Origin: Chara braunii
Taxonomy: Eukaryota > Streptophyta > Charophyceae > Charales > Characeae
NCBI GenBank assembly: GCA_003427395.1
Contig: BFEA01000022.1
Coordinates: 1,643,371-1,707,370 of the forward strand
Direction: 5' to 3'
DNA: 64,000 bases
The notes below the pieces were generated by a model. It was not told the DNA's origin, searched no databases, and was given only the letters and a program-made list of their open reading frames with translations. Both the position numbers and the translations under genes were made by a program. Below are positions 56,171 to 64,000 of the stretch, one piece after another (within the stretch, counting starts at the first letter, position 1; each line of letters opens with the position of its first letter).

Positions 56171-57695
56171 TAGGACGGTCAACAATAAGTCCTTTTAACA
56201 AGTAGGCAGGTGAAAGATAGAAAGAGGACAATCATTTTCTTGATCTCAAATAAGCATAATCAATCTCCTTTGCAAACATCCTTCTAACTACCTGCACATC
56301 ACACAAAGAAAACAAGTTCAAGAGAAAACCAGTACAATCCCATACTCAAGTCAGACCTTTCCATTCACATGCATGACTCGCACAACTTTCCTCTACCTTT
56401 TCTTTTGAACATTCAAAACAACAGGGCCAAGCAAAGTGTGGGTTCACACAGGTGTGAAAGGAATCTGAGTCAATCAAATGACCAACCTTGAGTGAAGTTT
56501 GAATCGACTCGCTCAAGAGGCCGAGTAATATCCCACTCAAAAGAAAATGATCGCCGTAGAAAAATATGCGGCTCACAACTCCACAAGTTGTGGCCTTTCT
56601 CTTGAATCACGGTCCGCGTCCTCTCTCAAGTGTTCAAAAGAACAGAGGTTGGACCACAGAAAAAAACTCAAGCGAGATAGCCCTCCAGGACAGTGTTCCC
56701 ACAAATGAGTTTTCACTTTGTCCCAATGTCCCGAACGGTCCGAAGTGCACTTCACCAAAAATTTGTCCCACCAACCAATCGCAAGTCCACACGCCTCCAA
56801 TCACCATGCCTGCTCACAATAACCACACCAACATGCCGATCTCGATCTCAAAATCAGTCTCACCTGGTCCCAAAATGGTCCCAAGTAGTCCTGCGTTGCC
56901 GTTGTATCACCGGATCGTCCCAAACTCAAAAATTGCTCGCACGGCGCGCCGCAAAAAAAATAAAGGTGGCCCTGGCTCAAAACCACGTGTTGCGAGCCTC
57001 AATAATTACTGCCGCGTGCACTCATTTCACACTCTCTTCATGCCGCCAACCCACACACCACTACCGCACGATCTCAAACATGCACCAGTGCTAGCCCATT
57101 CTCTAGGCCGCACTGGAATCCACCATAACCGCCGCTCACCACAAAAAAAATAACGGCGGACCACTACTTGTTGCGCCGTCAAAAGCCGGTACCACGACTG
57201 CCATGCCAAAATAATTGGCAGCAGGCTCCCACCGAAGTGCCACTGCCGTGTGAAAATTTCGGCTGCGTAGCCTCACAAAAAAAATATCACCGTTGTCGTG
57301 CCGCCCAACAGACAGCACCTCCCCTCCGGAAACCTTGATGTCGCCACGCCGTCAGTCCGGCAGCACCTCCTCACACTCACATTAAAAAAGACATTGGTGT
57401 CGCACGGCAAATCCGGCCGCACAACCTACTTAAAATAGGTGTCGCTTGCCGCACCGTCCGGACCCTGACGCAGCCCGTCGCCCAGAGCACTAGCACATAC
57501 ACACAGTGCACGGACATAGGTGGGGCAAAACTCCCAGCCTCCCAGCTATGGCCACCGCCTGTCTCCTCCAGCAGCGTCTCCCCTCATCCTACAAACACCA
57601 CTCCCTCCACCAGCAACACCTCCTCTTTATAGCAGCATGCAACAGACATCCAACATTTACACAAGTGAATGCCCCAGCAACACTGCCACAAGTGT
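56171..57695. other. Unassigned sequence with A8-anchored degenerate repeats
   Basis: The longest plus frame (56566-57153, 195 codons) has no recognisable domain and is rich in Pro, Ser and His. CACAAAAAAAAT followed by GGCGG- or ACCG-type sequence recurs near 56953, 57143, 57277 and 57383 with uneven spacing. I regard the frame as chance or as part of an unrecognised repeat. Confidence 0.3.
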
Positions 57696-57699
57696 AAGG

Positions 57700-57860
57700 C
57701 TGTTGGGTGGAGTGCTGGCTTTTATAGCCAGCCGAAGGCTTGTGAGCAGTTGCTTTGCCCAGAACTAGGCAAAATTCGTCAGTGCTCCTGGCCCTTGATC
57801 TAAATCAACGGCCAGGAGCTCAGTGCCTTGGTTTTCCCCTAGGGAAACCAAGTTCAACAA
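57700..57860. repeat. Three consecutive hairpins, one around TTTATAG
   Basis: GCTGGC-TTTTATA-GCCAGC (about 57715-57735), GCTCCTGGCC paired with GGCCAGGAGC (57785-57820) and CTTGGTTTCCC-type arms around CCTAGG (57825-57852) follow one another. Confidence 0.8.
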
Positions 57861-58531
57861 CCCCTAGAAGTACCTGGCCGTTTTCCTAGGCCAAGTGCTC
57901 CTGGAAATGGATGTATTCAGCCACGTATTGCTGCCTGATCAAAAGGAACAGGCGCAGTCCCATCAGCCCCTATAACTTTCTGGGTATGCACCTGTCCTGC
58001 GGCCGCGGCCACGTACATTGCCGGGTTTTTTTTTTTTTCCTTTCTTTTTTTCTCTTTTCTTGTACCGCCCTTCTTTTCTTTCTTTCTCTCTCTTTTTCTT
58101 TTACCCCCCTTGTTTTCCTGTGAGGGGCAACTCGCCGTTCGAAATGAACGGCCGCCCCTCCAAGTCATTTCATAGAGTCGAACTAGAGTCAAGCTCAACA
58201 GGGTTTTCTCCTCTTTCTGCTGCAACACGCGCCCGCACCCGGCCGCCCACAGCGCCAGGTTCGGGCGCTGTTGCTAATTGCAGCCCGTTTCAACAAGTGA
58301 ATGGGCGCAGTCAAACAGGGGGGGGAACCCAAGAAGAAGAAGAAACAAAAAAAGAAAAGAAAAAAGCAAAAGAAAAAAAATAATAATAAAAAACTTGAGA
58401 CCTTACCTGCAACAAACGGGTGTGGCACCGCCCGTTCCCGCAGTTTCAGGGACTATAAGTCCCTGAGGTCGGTTTTGAAACCAATAGCCACTCAGGCCGT
58501 TCGGGAAACGAGGAGGGGGGGGGGGGAACCA
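57861..58531. other. Unassigned sequence, T-rich and A-rich tracts
   Basis: Polypyrimidine (58022-58110) and A-rich (58360-58395) tracts, no gene. CACTTACCT-like donor motifs on the minus strand occur near 58405. Confidence 0.35.
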
Positions 58532-58612
58532 TGTGGTAGTGTATATTTCCGTGTTCTCGCAGTAGATTCATTTGATTTTGCTCATCATATTGATGGAAGT
58601 AGCATGAGGCCA
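58532..58612 (+). repeat. Short repeat S, copy 1
   Basis: TGTATATTTCCGTGTTCTCGC followed by AGATTCATT and GATTTTGCTCAT shares its block order with 60668-60735, 60927-60975 and the reverse of 61030-61095. Confidence 0.55.
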
Positions 58613-58639
58613 CCACCAGGTAGGACCTCTTTCTCTTTC

Positions 58640-58692
58640 TCTCTCTCACACACACACACACGAACACACACAAACAAACACACACACACACA
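58640..58692. repeat. (CA)n-type microsatellite
   Basis: CA repeat interrupted by CGAA and AAACAAA. Confidence 0.9.
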
Positions 58693-58693
58693 C

Positions 58694-58764
58694 AGTCACG
58701 TTAATGTATAGTTCCACGCGTCAGTGGTAGGTTCACCCGACTTTGCCCATCCTATTGATGGGAA
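58694..58764 (+). repeat. Short repeat S, copy 2 (diverged)
   Basis: AATGTATAGTTCCACG, GGTTCACCCGACTTTGCCCAT and TATTGATGGGAAG follow the same order as copy 1. Confidence 0.45.
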
Positions 58765-58904
58765 GTCAGCCCGTTCGTCGAAACGAACGGACACGAATAA
58801 AAAACAAAATCTAAAGAAAAATAAAGAATCTAAAAAGGAAATATAACTAAAAAAAATCTCTAACAAATCTAAAAGAAGAAATCTAATGAAAATCTATAAT
58901 AAAA

Positions 58905-58905
<1 letters not shown>

Positions 58906-58933
<28 letters not shown>
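58906..58933. repeat. (AAT)n microsatellite
   Basis: AAT triplets in an A-rich stretch. Confidence 0.9.
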
Positions 58934-58938
<5 letters not shown>

Positions 58939-59194
58939 TGGGACACTTACCTTGCTACCAAAAACGGTTGCCCGTTATCACGGGTGCCGTCCAGTGCACT
59001 AGGGTCTTCAATACCCTAGTCACTTAAGAGGGCGCATCTGGCGCTTCGTTTATAATTAGTTTTAGTTGTTTTTTTTTTTTTTTTTTACTGTATCCGTTGG
59101 CATAAGCCAACGTTCGTTTGATCTTCCATGCGCCACGATGACACACCCATGAACTGTTGAATTGCAAACCCGAGTTCGATCCTGGCTGGGATCG

Positions 59195-59261
59195 AAAAAA
59201 GTTTAGACCATCTCTCGATTTATACATGTCATCCTTGCGCAGGGGCCATGCTAATCTCTGT
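59195..59261 (-). pseudogene. U6 snRNA 3'-half fragment
   Basis: On the minus strand this reads ATTAGCATGGCCCCTGCGCA then AGGATGACA, AATCGAGAGATGGTC and a TTTTTT run: the 3' part of U6, including the region that pairs with U4. Upstream, the ACAGAGA box is followed directly by TTAGC with three bases missing, and nothing before it resembles the U6 5' stem, so it is truncated. The differences in the 3' stretch are few. It is probably a retro-inserted copy. Just beyond its end, on the plus strand, GAGTTCGATCCTGGCT (59172-59187) resembles a tRNA T-arm, so a tRNA/U6 composite SINE is possible. Confidence 0.85.
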
Positions 59262-60189
59262 GCGGCCAATCCTTACCGCACGATCCTCTCGATCGAACGG
59301 CCAGATCAGGCGCGCTGGCAGCATAACAGTGGCCGGCTCCAAAGCTAGCCTAGTGGGCCGCGTGCGGCGGGGCCTGATCCCGGTATCTGCTTGGCGAAAG
59401 TCATGCAGCGTAACCTACTGGGCTAGCTCCTATCATGACAGTGATAGGAGCAGCTGTTCTATAAGAAGAGCTTGGCCCTGACCATCCCTCCTGCCTGTGG
59501 CCTTGCAGGCCCTGCCTGCCTGAGGCCGTGCAGGCCCTGCAGGCCTCGCTTGCCTGTCTGCCGCTTCCCTATGGATGGATGCCCATCCACGGCTTCGGGG
59601 TTACCCAACAAGTAGGCCTCGGCATCGTCCTGCTGGCCCCTCCCTTGGCTCGAAGTCAAACCCGTCGGCCCAGGAAATAAAAAGCCTTCCTACTACTCTC
59701 GTGCCGCGGCCCCATATCTGGCGCGACCGTTATTTTTAGCCTACCTAGGCCCTGAATCACGCAGCTTAACAGCCGCGCGTCATTATTTAGGTAGGATAGG
59801 TTTAATTTTGGCATCCCCATGTCTGCTTGCCACTGCGGCCTCGACAAAAACTGTCGACTTCCGCCATTACTTCAGGACGACGTGATCGTCCGGACTGTAC
59901 TCCGAAAAGTTTTAGTCTCTCGGTCATAGACTTAGTCCGAATAATCTTTTAGCAAACGTCAGTCTTATCAAGTCCTTCAATCCAACAAGAAAAAAGTTGG
60001 ACAGCGTCCGATGTTCAAATTCCCCAGCAAATACCCTTGTCAGGGTATTTGCCTCGACAATGGAATCTGATGACAGAGTTTGAACTCATCAATCCATTCA
60101 GGGTGCTGCATCTGGACAAAAAACTTTCTCCCGGATCAAAAAGGATCAAGCCAATCGGACTTCACTGTCAAGGATTGATTACTTCCTGA
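59262..60189. other. Unassigned sequence with short hairpin
   Basis: A perfect 10-bp stem, GCTCCTATCA and its complement around TGACAG, lies at 59426-59451. GCAGGCC-type palindromes cluster at 59495-59560. On the minus strand TAGCCCAGTAGG (about 59413-59424) fits a Pol III A-box, with no good B-box. No gene. Confidence 0.4.
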
Positions 60190-60654
60190 CGTACTTGCGG
60201 CGCATCCTGTGCGCGCCACTCGCGCACATGTGGCGCACTGCACATTGTGCACGTGGCGCGCGCACCCGGTGCGCCGCTTGGGCAAAATCAACAAAAAAAA
60301 AAGTTGGGGAGGGGGTGAATCGAAGTTCCCACGCCCAGCCAAAATTAGGACATTGCCCGCGCAATTTTTTCTCAGGGGCGACCGGCCCCAAAACCTGTGT
60401 GTGTTGTCATGTTTGCTGTATACAACTCCATGCTATCTTCAATGTATCTGAGCCCTTTCAGAGGTCCAATACGGTCATGATGAGGACGCGTCTGTGGAAC
60501 CATTGCTTTCAGCTCATTACTTCCAGGTATAGAAAACAACAGAACTGACTGTTGTGTTTCATTGGTGCTTTCGCTAAAAAGAAAAACAAAAAGAGAAAGA
60601 GAACGTCCATGGCAAGTTGAAAACCAACAACATGGAAACACGCTGTAGCTATAC

Positions 60655-60760
60655 ACATGCACAAATGACAACAAATATGGCGATGTATCTTTCCATGTTC
60701 TAGTGAAAGATTCATTCTAATGTTGCACAAATTGGAGAGTAGTTGAGTGAGGCCCTATTA
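60655..60760 (+). repeat. Short repeat S, copy 3
   Basis: ATGCACAAATGACAACAAATATGGCG, cut here at ATGGCG, then TCTTTCCATGTTCTAGTG and AAGATTCATTCTAATGTTGC. Close match to the left foldback arm at 60901-60998. Confidence 0.8.
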
Positions 60761-60900
60761 CAACTTCCCTGCGGCCAGAATCCGTAGGGCCTCTCTCAAC
60801 TACACACGTCCGTTGTAGTGCCTCTGTCACATGAGGGCTGCAAGTAAGCTTCAAGTCCAGCTGTAGTCCGGTGCGATGCAAGGGCCTCGATCCACTGCTC

Positions 60901-61111
60901 ATGCACAAAAGACAAAAAATATGGCGGTGTATCTGCCCATGTTCCAGCGGAAGATTCATTCTCATTTTGCACATTTGAAGAGTGGTGGAGCTAGGCCCCA
61001 GGCTACAGTTGTATGGCCCTCGCTCCACCACTCTCCAAATGTGCAAAATGAGAATGAATCTTACGCTAGAACATGGAGAGATACACCGCCATATTTGGTC
61101 TTTTGTGCATG
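60901..61111. repeat. Foldback of repeat S (copies 4 and 5)
   Basis: The left arm 60901-60998 and right arm 61014-61111 are reverse complements over about 95 bp with scattered mismatches, separated by only 15 bp. Both carry the repeat S core (AAGATTCATTCTCATTTTGC and its complement). A transcript could fold into one long hairpin. Confidence 0.9.
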
Positions 61112-61337
61112 TGGAGATTAGTGGAGTGAGGCCCTGTCAGTAAACAGGCTGTAACTGTTTCCCAAATAAGAAAAAAACAAATAAGAAAAAAAAAAAGGAA
61201 AAGCAACGGGCCTATCGGGCTGAACAAAATGCTCTCTGTCGAGAATCCATAGTGTGCGTTGATACAGGCGTTTTGTTCGGTCCGATAGTGTCAGGAGAAT
61301 GGTGTCGTGGCACAGCAGACAAACGCCTGTATCAACG

Positions 61338-61339
<2 letters not shown>

Positions 61340-61405
<66 letters not shown>
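61340..61405. repeat. (CA)n microsatellite
   Basis: About 33 CA units inside MULE-2, next to its right terminal repeat. Confidence 0.95.
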
Positions 61406-61407
<2 letters not shown>

Positions 61408-61619
61408 CAGCGCACCGCCTGTGCGCGCTCAGTGCGCACGTGCGCACACATCTCCCGTGAGCGCATGGCGCACGGCGCACCGCTTAAGTGCGCCGCAAGT
61501 ATGCTTCCCGATCTCTGAGACCCTACGAGGCGCAATCAAAGAAGCTGGAATTTGTCCTTCAGCCGCCTTCAAAGGACTGAACCACAAAACCCATTCAACT
61601 GCTGCTCAACTTTAACTCA

Positions 61620-62010
61620 TGAGTCGATTGATTGATTAATTAGTCGAACTTTTTCCCTCTGATTACTCCTGACTCTGTTTGGTTGCAAATTTCAATTTTT
61701 TATTTTATTTTATTTTTAAACAGGACCTTATGGGCCTGGCTCCTTTTCCATTCTGGGGAGCATCAGTCCGGTTCCTATTCCACCGGCAAGTCAGAACAAG
61801 GATACGACGTAATTAAATACCCACGCTTCCTTCCGTATGGCCGAAGGACCCCTGACCAGCATTGATTACTCCATCTATAGGAGGATTGACTGTCAGCTTG
61901 CCTTGCTATACCCTTTCCTCTCAGGTCTGTTATATAGACCTGCCATATAAAACCTGGCCACCAAGAAAGGATCTAGCTCCTTCAAAACCCCGATCCGTCC
62001 CTCAGCAAAC
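61620..62010 (-). mobile_element. 5'-truncated LINE 3' end (second copy)
   Basis: On the minus strand, the body (AATGCTGGTCAGGG, GGCCATACGGAAGGAAGCG, CGGACTGATGCTCCCCAGAA) and A-rich tail match 5222-5500. Similarity fades beyond about 62010, with no coding region, as for a typical truncated LINE copy. The tail ends near 61690, followed by ATCAATCAATCG-like repeats. Confidence 0.82.
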
Positions 62011-62739
62011 TCTGGACCCCCTTGTGTTCTGGCGCCCTGTTGATCCTTGCTATATTCCGTCCTAGCAGCCCCCAATTTCGATCTGTATTCATTGATTTCA
62101 TTTTTTATTTATTTTTTTTGAAATTTGAAATCCTCTCCTTTTATAGGGCAAATTCATTTTTTCTTTCTATTATTATCGATACTTCGAACGAACTGTGCTA
62201 TTTCAACCCTATTTGTCATCTCTGCAAATTTTGAATTTGCGATATTCCTTTCCTGATTGCAATTTCGATTATTTCGTTTTTTTTCTTTTCAGTTCACTTA
62301 CCGGCAGTCCAAAGTCTGAAAATTTTCTTACTTCGACTTCGGGGATTGGGGATACATCGGGAACTGGGGAACTTGCTGACTTGGGATCTGAGTATCTCAT
62401 CTCAATTTTTTTTTGCAAGTTCCAAATTTTTGAATTTTTGAATTTTTTGGCCTTGCTCCTCCATATCTGGGCAATTAGTTTGACCCAATGGGGGGGGGGG
62501 GGAGGAATGCTCTCAATTTGATTGTCTGTCGTTTCTTCCCTCCCACCCTCCCCACCTGCACATGCTGTTTCTTCTTCATCCTTTTCCTCCATATCTCATC
62601 TTCTTCGTCCTTCTCTGCTGCAGGCATTGGTAACTTGCCACATCAGCACGGTGACATGTTAGCGGACAGATCAGCAGACATGTCAGCGGACAAGTCAGCG
62701 GACATGTCAGTGGACACGTGTTGCATACTGTAACGCTGC
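62011..62739. other. Unassigned T-rich sequence and GACATGTCAGCG repeats
   Basis: No gene. 62640-62720 holds about five copies of a 12-bp unit related to CAGCGGACATGT. A G12 run lies near 62490. Confidence 0.45.
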
Positions 62740-63072
62740 AGACCAGAACAAGAACCGACCTCTCAATACAAAGTACAAGATAGCGTAGCGGAAGACTTAG
62801 ATACCAATGATCCGAACAATCAATATTGCAATGCAGCCCCGAACATACATCATCATCATCATTCCATGGTGTGAAGGGGTCTGGCGCTCACACAGGAAGA
62901 ATGCGCCAGGCCCAACCATACACAGACGAAGAAGAGGGGGGTTAGACGAAGAAGAAGGGAAGATGGGAATGTAGTCAACACCAAGTCTTCGGCACAGGCC
63001 CAAATAGTCCCTTGTCCAAATGTCTGAATCCCAATGTTGAGTCTGGATCCAATGTCGTCAAGTCTCAAGTCA
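62740..63072 (-). repeat. R1 LTR-like repeat, copy 3 (reversed)
   Basis: The reverse complement matches 35-402 from GACATTGGATCCAGACTC to TATCTAAGTCTTCC.. , with a block of roughly 95 bases missing near its middle. A CT run follows at 63073. This puts inverted R1 copies near both ends of the window. Confidence 0.75.
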
Positions 63073-63633
63073 CAACTCTCTCTCTCTCTGTAGTAGTCCG
63101 CTGATACTGAGAAGTCAGGTGGCGGGAGGGGAAGAAGAGATGGTGGACTTAGAAGAGGAAGAAGAAGAACTCTCTCTCTCTCTCTCAGTCCGGTACTAAC
63201 CTGTGAAGTTGGCGCCTTGATGCAGGTATCTCGAAGATGGAGCTGGAGCTATGGCACCACAGGCAAGTCTCACTGGCCTCCGCCAGCCATCTCTCCCAAC
63301 TCTACCACTACCACCTACTAGCGCCCAGCGCTGAAGACTACTGCTAGCGCTAAGCTACTCCTGCAGCGCTCCTCCTGAGTGCTGCAGCCGAATCCTGAAG
63401 ACTACTCCTGCCTTCTGTCCGACTACCTACCCGTGAAGTGCATGGGAACTCCCTATGTACTTCTCGGCCTGCCTCCTGACTGCAGGGCGAGGCAGTCCAG
63501 GAGGCTGCTCTTGCCAATGCCGAAGGGAGTCAGGGGCTGCCGCTGCAGCTCCTGCTTGAGGCTGTCATGGGAACACGCTAAAGATAGCCTGTTCCGAAAA
63601 CCCTGGTTTTGTGCCTGAGTGTTAGGACAGGTC
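63073..63633. other. Unassigned sequence
   Basis: Short CT microsatellites (63073-63091, 63171-63187) and GCGC-rich sequence. No gene. Confidence 0.35.
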
Positions 63634-63835
63634 GATCTTATGAGGGCCCGAAAGTGGCCCTCCGTTTCAGGCTGAAAAGCCTCAGGGCTGAAAAGCCCTG
63701 TTTTAGGCTGAAACGACGTAGGGCCTGCAGGCCCTCGTTTTTCAGTCTTTCAGGCTGAAACGACAGGGGCCTGTAAGCCCTTATTTCTAGGCTTTTAGGC
63801 TGGGAATGCGGGACGGGCCCTGCAGGCCCGTGTGG
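63634..63835. repeat. Cluster of GC-rich hairpins
   Basis: Successive short inverted repeats: AGGCTGAAAAGCCT, AGGGCTGAAAAGCCCT, GGGCCTGCAGGCCC, GGGCCTGTAAGCCC, GGGCCCTGCAGGCCC. AGGCTGAAACGAC recurs between them. Confidence 0.85.
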
Positions 63836-63847
63836 CTACGCAGTATG

Positions 63848-63990
63848 CCACAACACGTCAGCGAACACATCAGCAGTGCCACGTCAGCAGGCCGCATCAG
63901 CAGGCCACGTCAGAGACACGCTGGCCGGTTATCGTAACACATCAGCAGCAGTTCAGTGCCACACCAGCAGAGGCCCAGCGCCATGTCAGC
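63848..63990 (+). repeat. Degenerate ACGTCAGCA tandem repeat
   Basis: About nine units of the form CA(C/T)(G/A)TCAGC(A/G), spaced 9-25 bp, running to the window end. The complement contains TGACGT, the core of bZIP sites, but a simple repeat explains it equally well. Confidence 0.6.
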
Positions 63991-64000
63991 CCCTGCCAAC

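Larger units (their letters stand above)
60190..61503. mobile_element. MULE-like non-autonomous element (MULE-2)
   Basis: The ends are inverted: TACTTGCGGCGCA at the left and TGCGCCGCAAGTA at the right, each followed inward by about 90 bp dense in GTGCGC/GCGCAC (60190-60290 and 61408-61503). CTTCCTGA (60182-60189) and CTTCCCGA (61504-61511) flank it, agreeing at 7 of 8 positions. The 1.3-kb interior carries repeat S copies, a foldback and a (CA)n run but no transposase. Long GC-rich ends and an 8-bp duplication suggest MULE ancestry, shared with MULE-1. Confidence 0.65.

Noticed and set aside
56566-57153. 195-codon protein
   Set aside because: No domain, low-complexity Pro/Ser/His composition, and overlapping frames of similar length on both strands.
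59150-59195. tRNA gene
   Set aside because: The T-arm-like motif is there, but no A-box, anticodon arm or acceptor stem can be drawn.

Overview
This is nuclear DNA of a repeat-rich eukaryote, almost certainly a streptophyte. The evidence is several plant-type Ty3/gypsy retrotransposons with primer sites matching the 3' end of initiator-Met tRNA, a green-plant-type mitochondrial insert (rps12 and apocytochrome b), a U6 snRNA fragment and many long microsatellites. A charophyte such as Chara is my best guess from the style of the gag proteins and SSRs, but the sequence alone does not prove it. I found no intact host protein gene. Every recognisable coding stretch belongs to a decayed mobile element, and most remaining open frames only read through microsatellites or run antisense to elements.

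Layout. 1-5.2 kb: an LTR-like repeat (R1) in two direct copies, the first split by a MULE-like element at 403-1133 flanked by a repeated TTTGTAT. 5.2-55.4 kb: fragments of what may be one minus-strand LINE (3' end at 5222-5566, C-terminus at 30522-30686, RT at 40616-43420, linker at 54083-54817, endonuclease inverted at 54893-55520), opened up by nested insertions. The largest is gypsy element GyA (LTRs 5567-6547 and 29394-30517, flanking ATCA on both sides). GyA in turn holds a reversed gypsy element GyC (8.7-17.7 kb) and a 5'-truncated chromodomain element GyD (18.8-22.8 kb). GyD carries a mitochondrial DNA insert. The second insertion is gypsy element GyB (30687-40615, flanking TCTG on both sides). 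GyB has a W-box-like TTGACC array in its leader and a TTAA-flanked element in its pol gene. A second TTAA-flanked element with the same termini lies inside GyC.

43.4-54 kb has no recognisable genes. It contains the most unusual feature of the window: about 24 tandem units of roughly 60 bp (49.45-51.07 kb), each centred on the heptamer ATAAGTT with flanking arms that differ between units but stay complementary within each unit.

53.7-64 kb: inverted repeats around the LINE endonuclease fragments, a U6 snRNA remnant, a second MULE-like element with GTGCG-rich ends (60190-61503) containing a foldback, a second LINE 3' end, a third R1 copy (reversed) and clusters of GC-rich hairpins. Two perfect duplications that meet at a single N (46.5 kb and 51.1 kb) are probably assembly errors. 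True gaps lie at 14860-15154 and 47364-47435, both touching GA microsatellites.

The elements are parasites layered on one another rather than a cooperating gene set. The nesting order gives a relative chronology.
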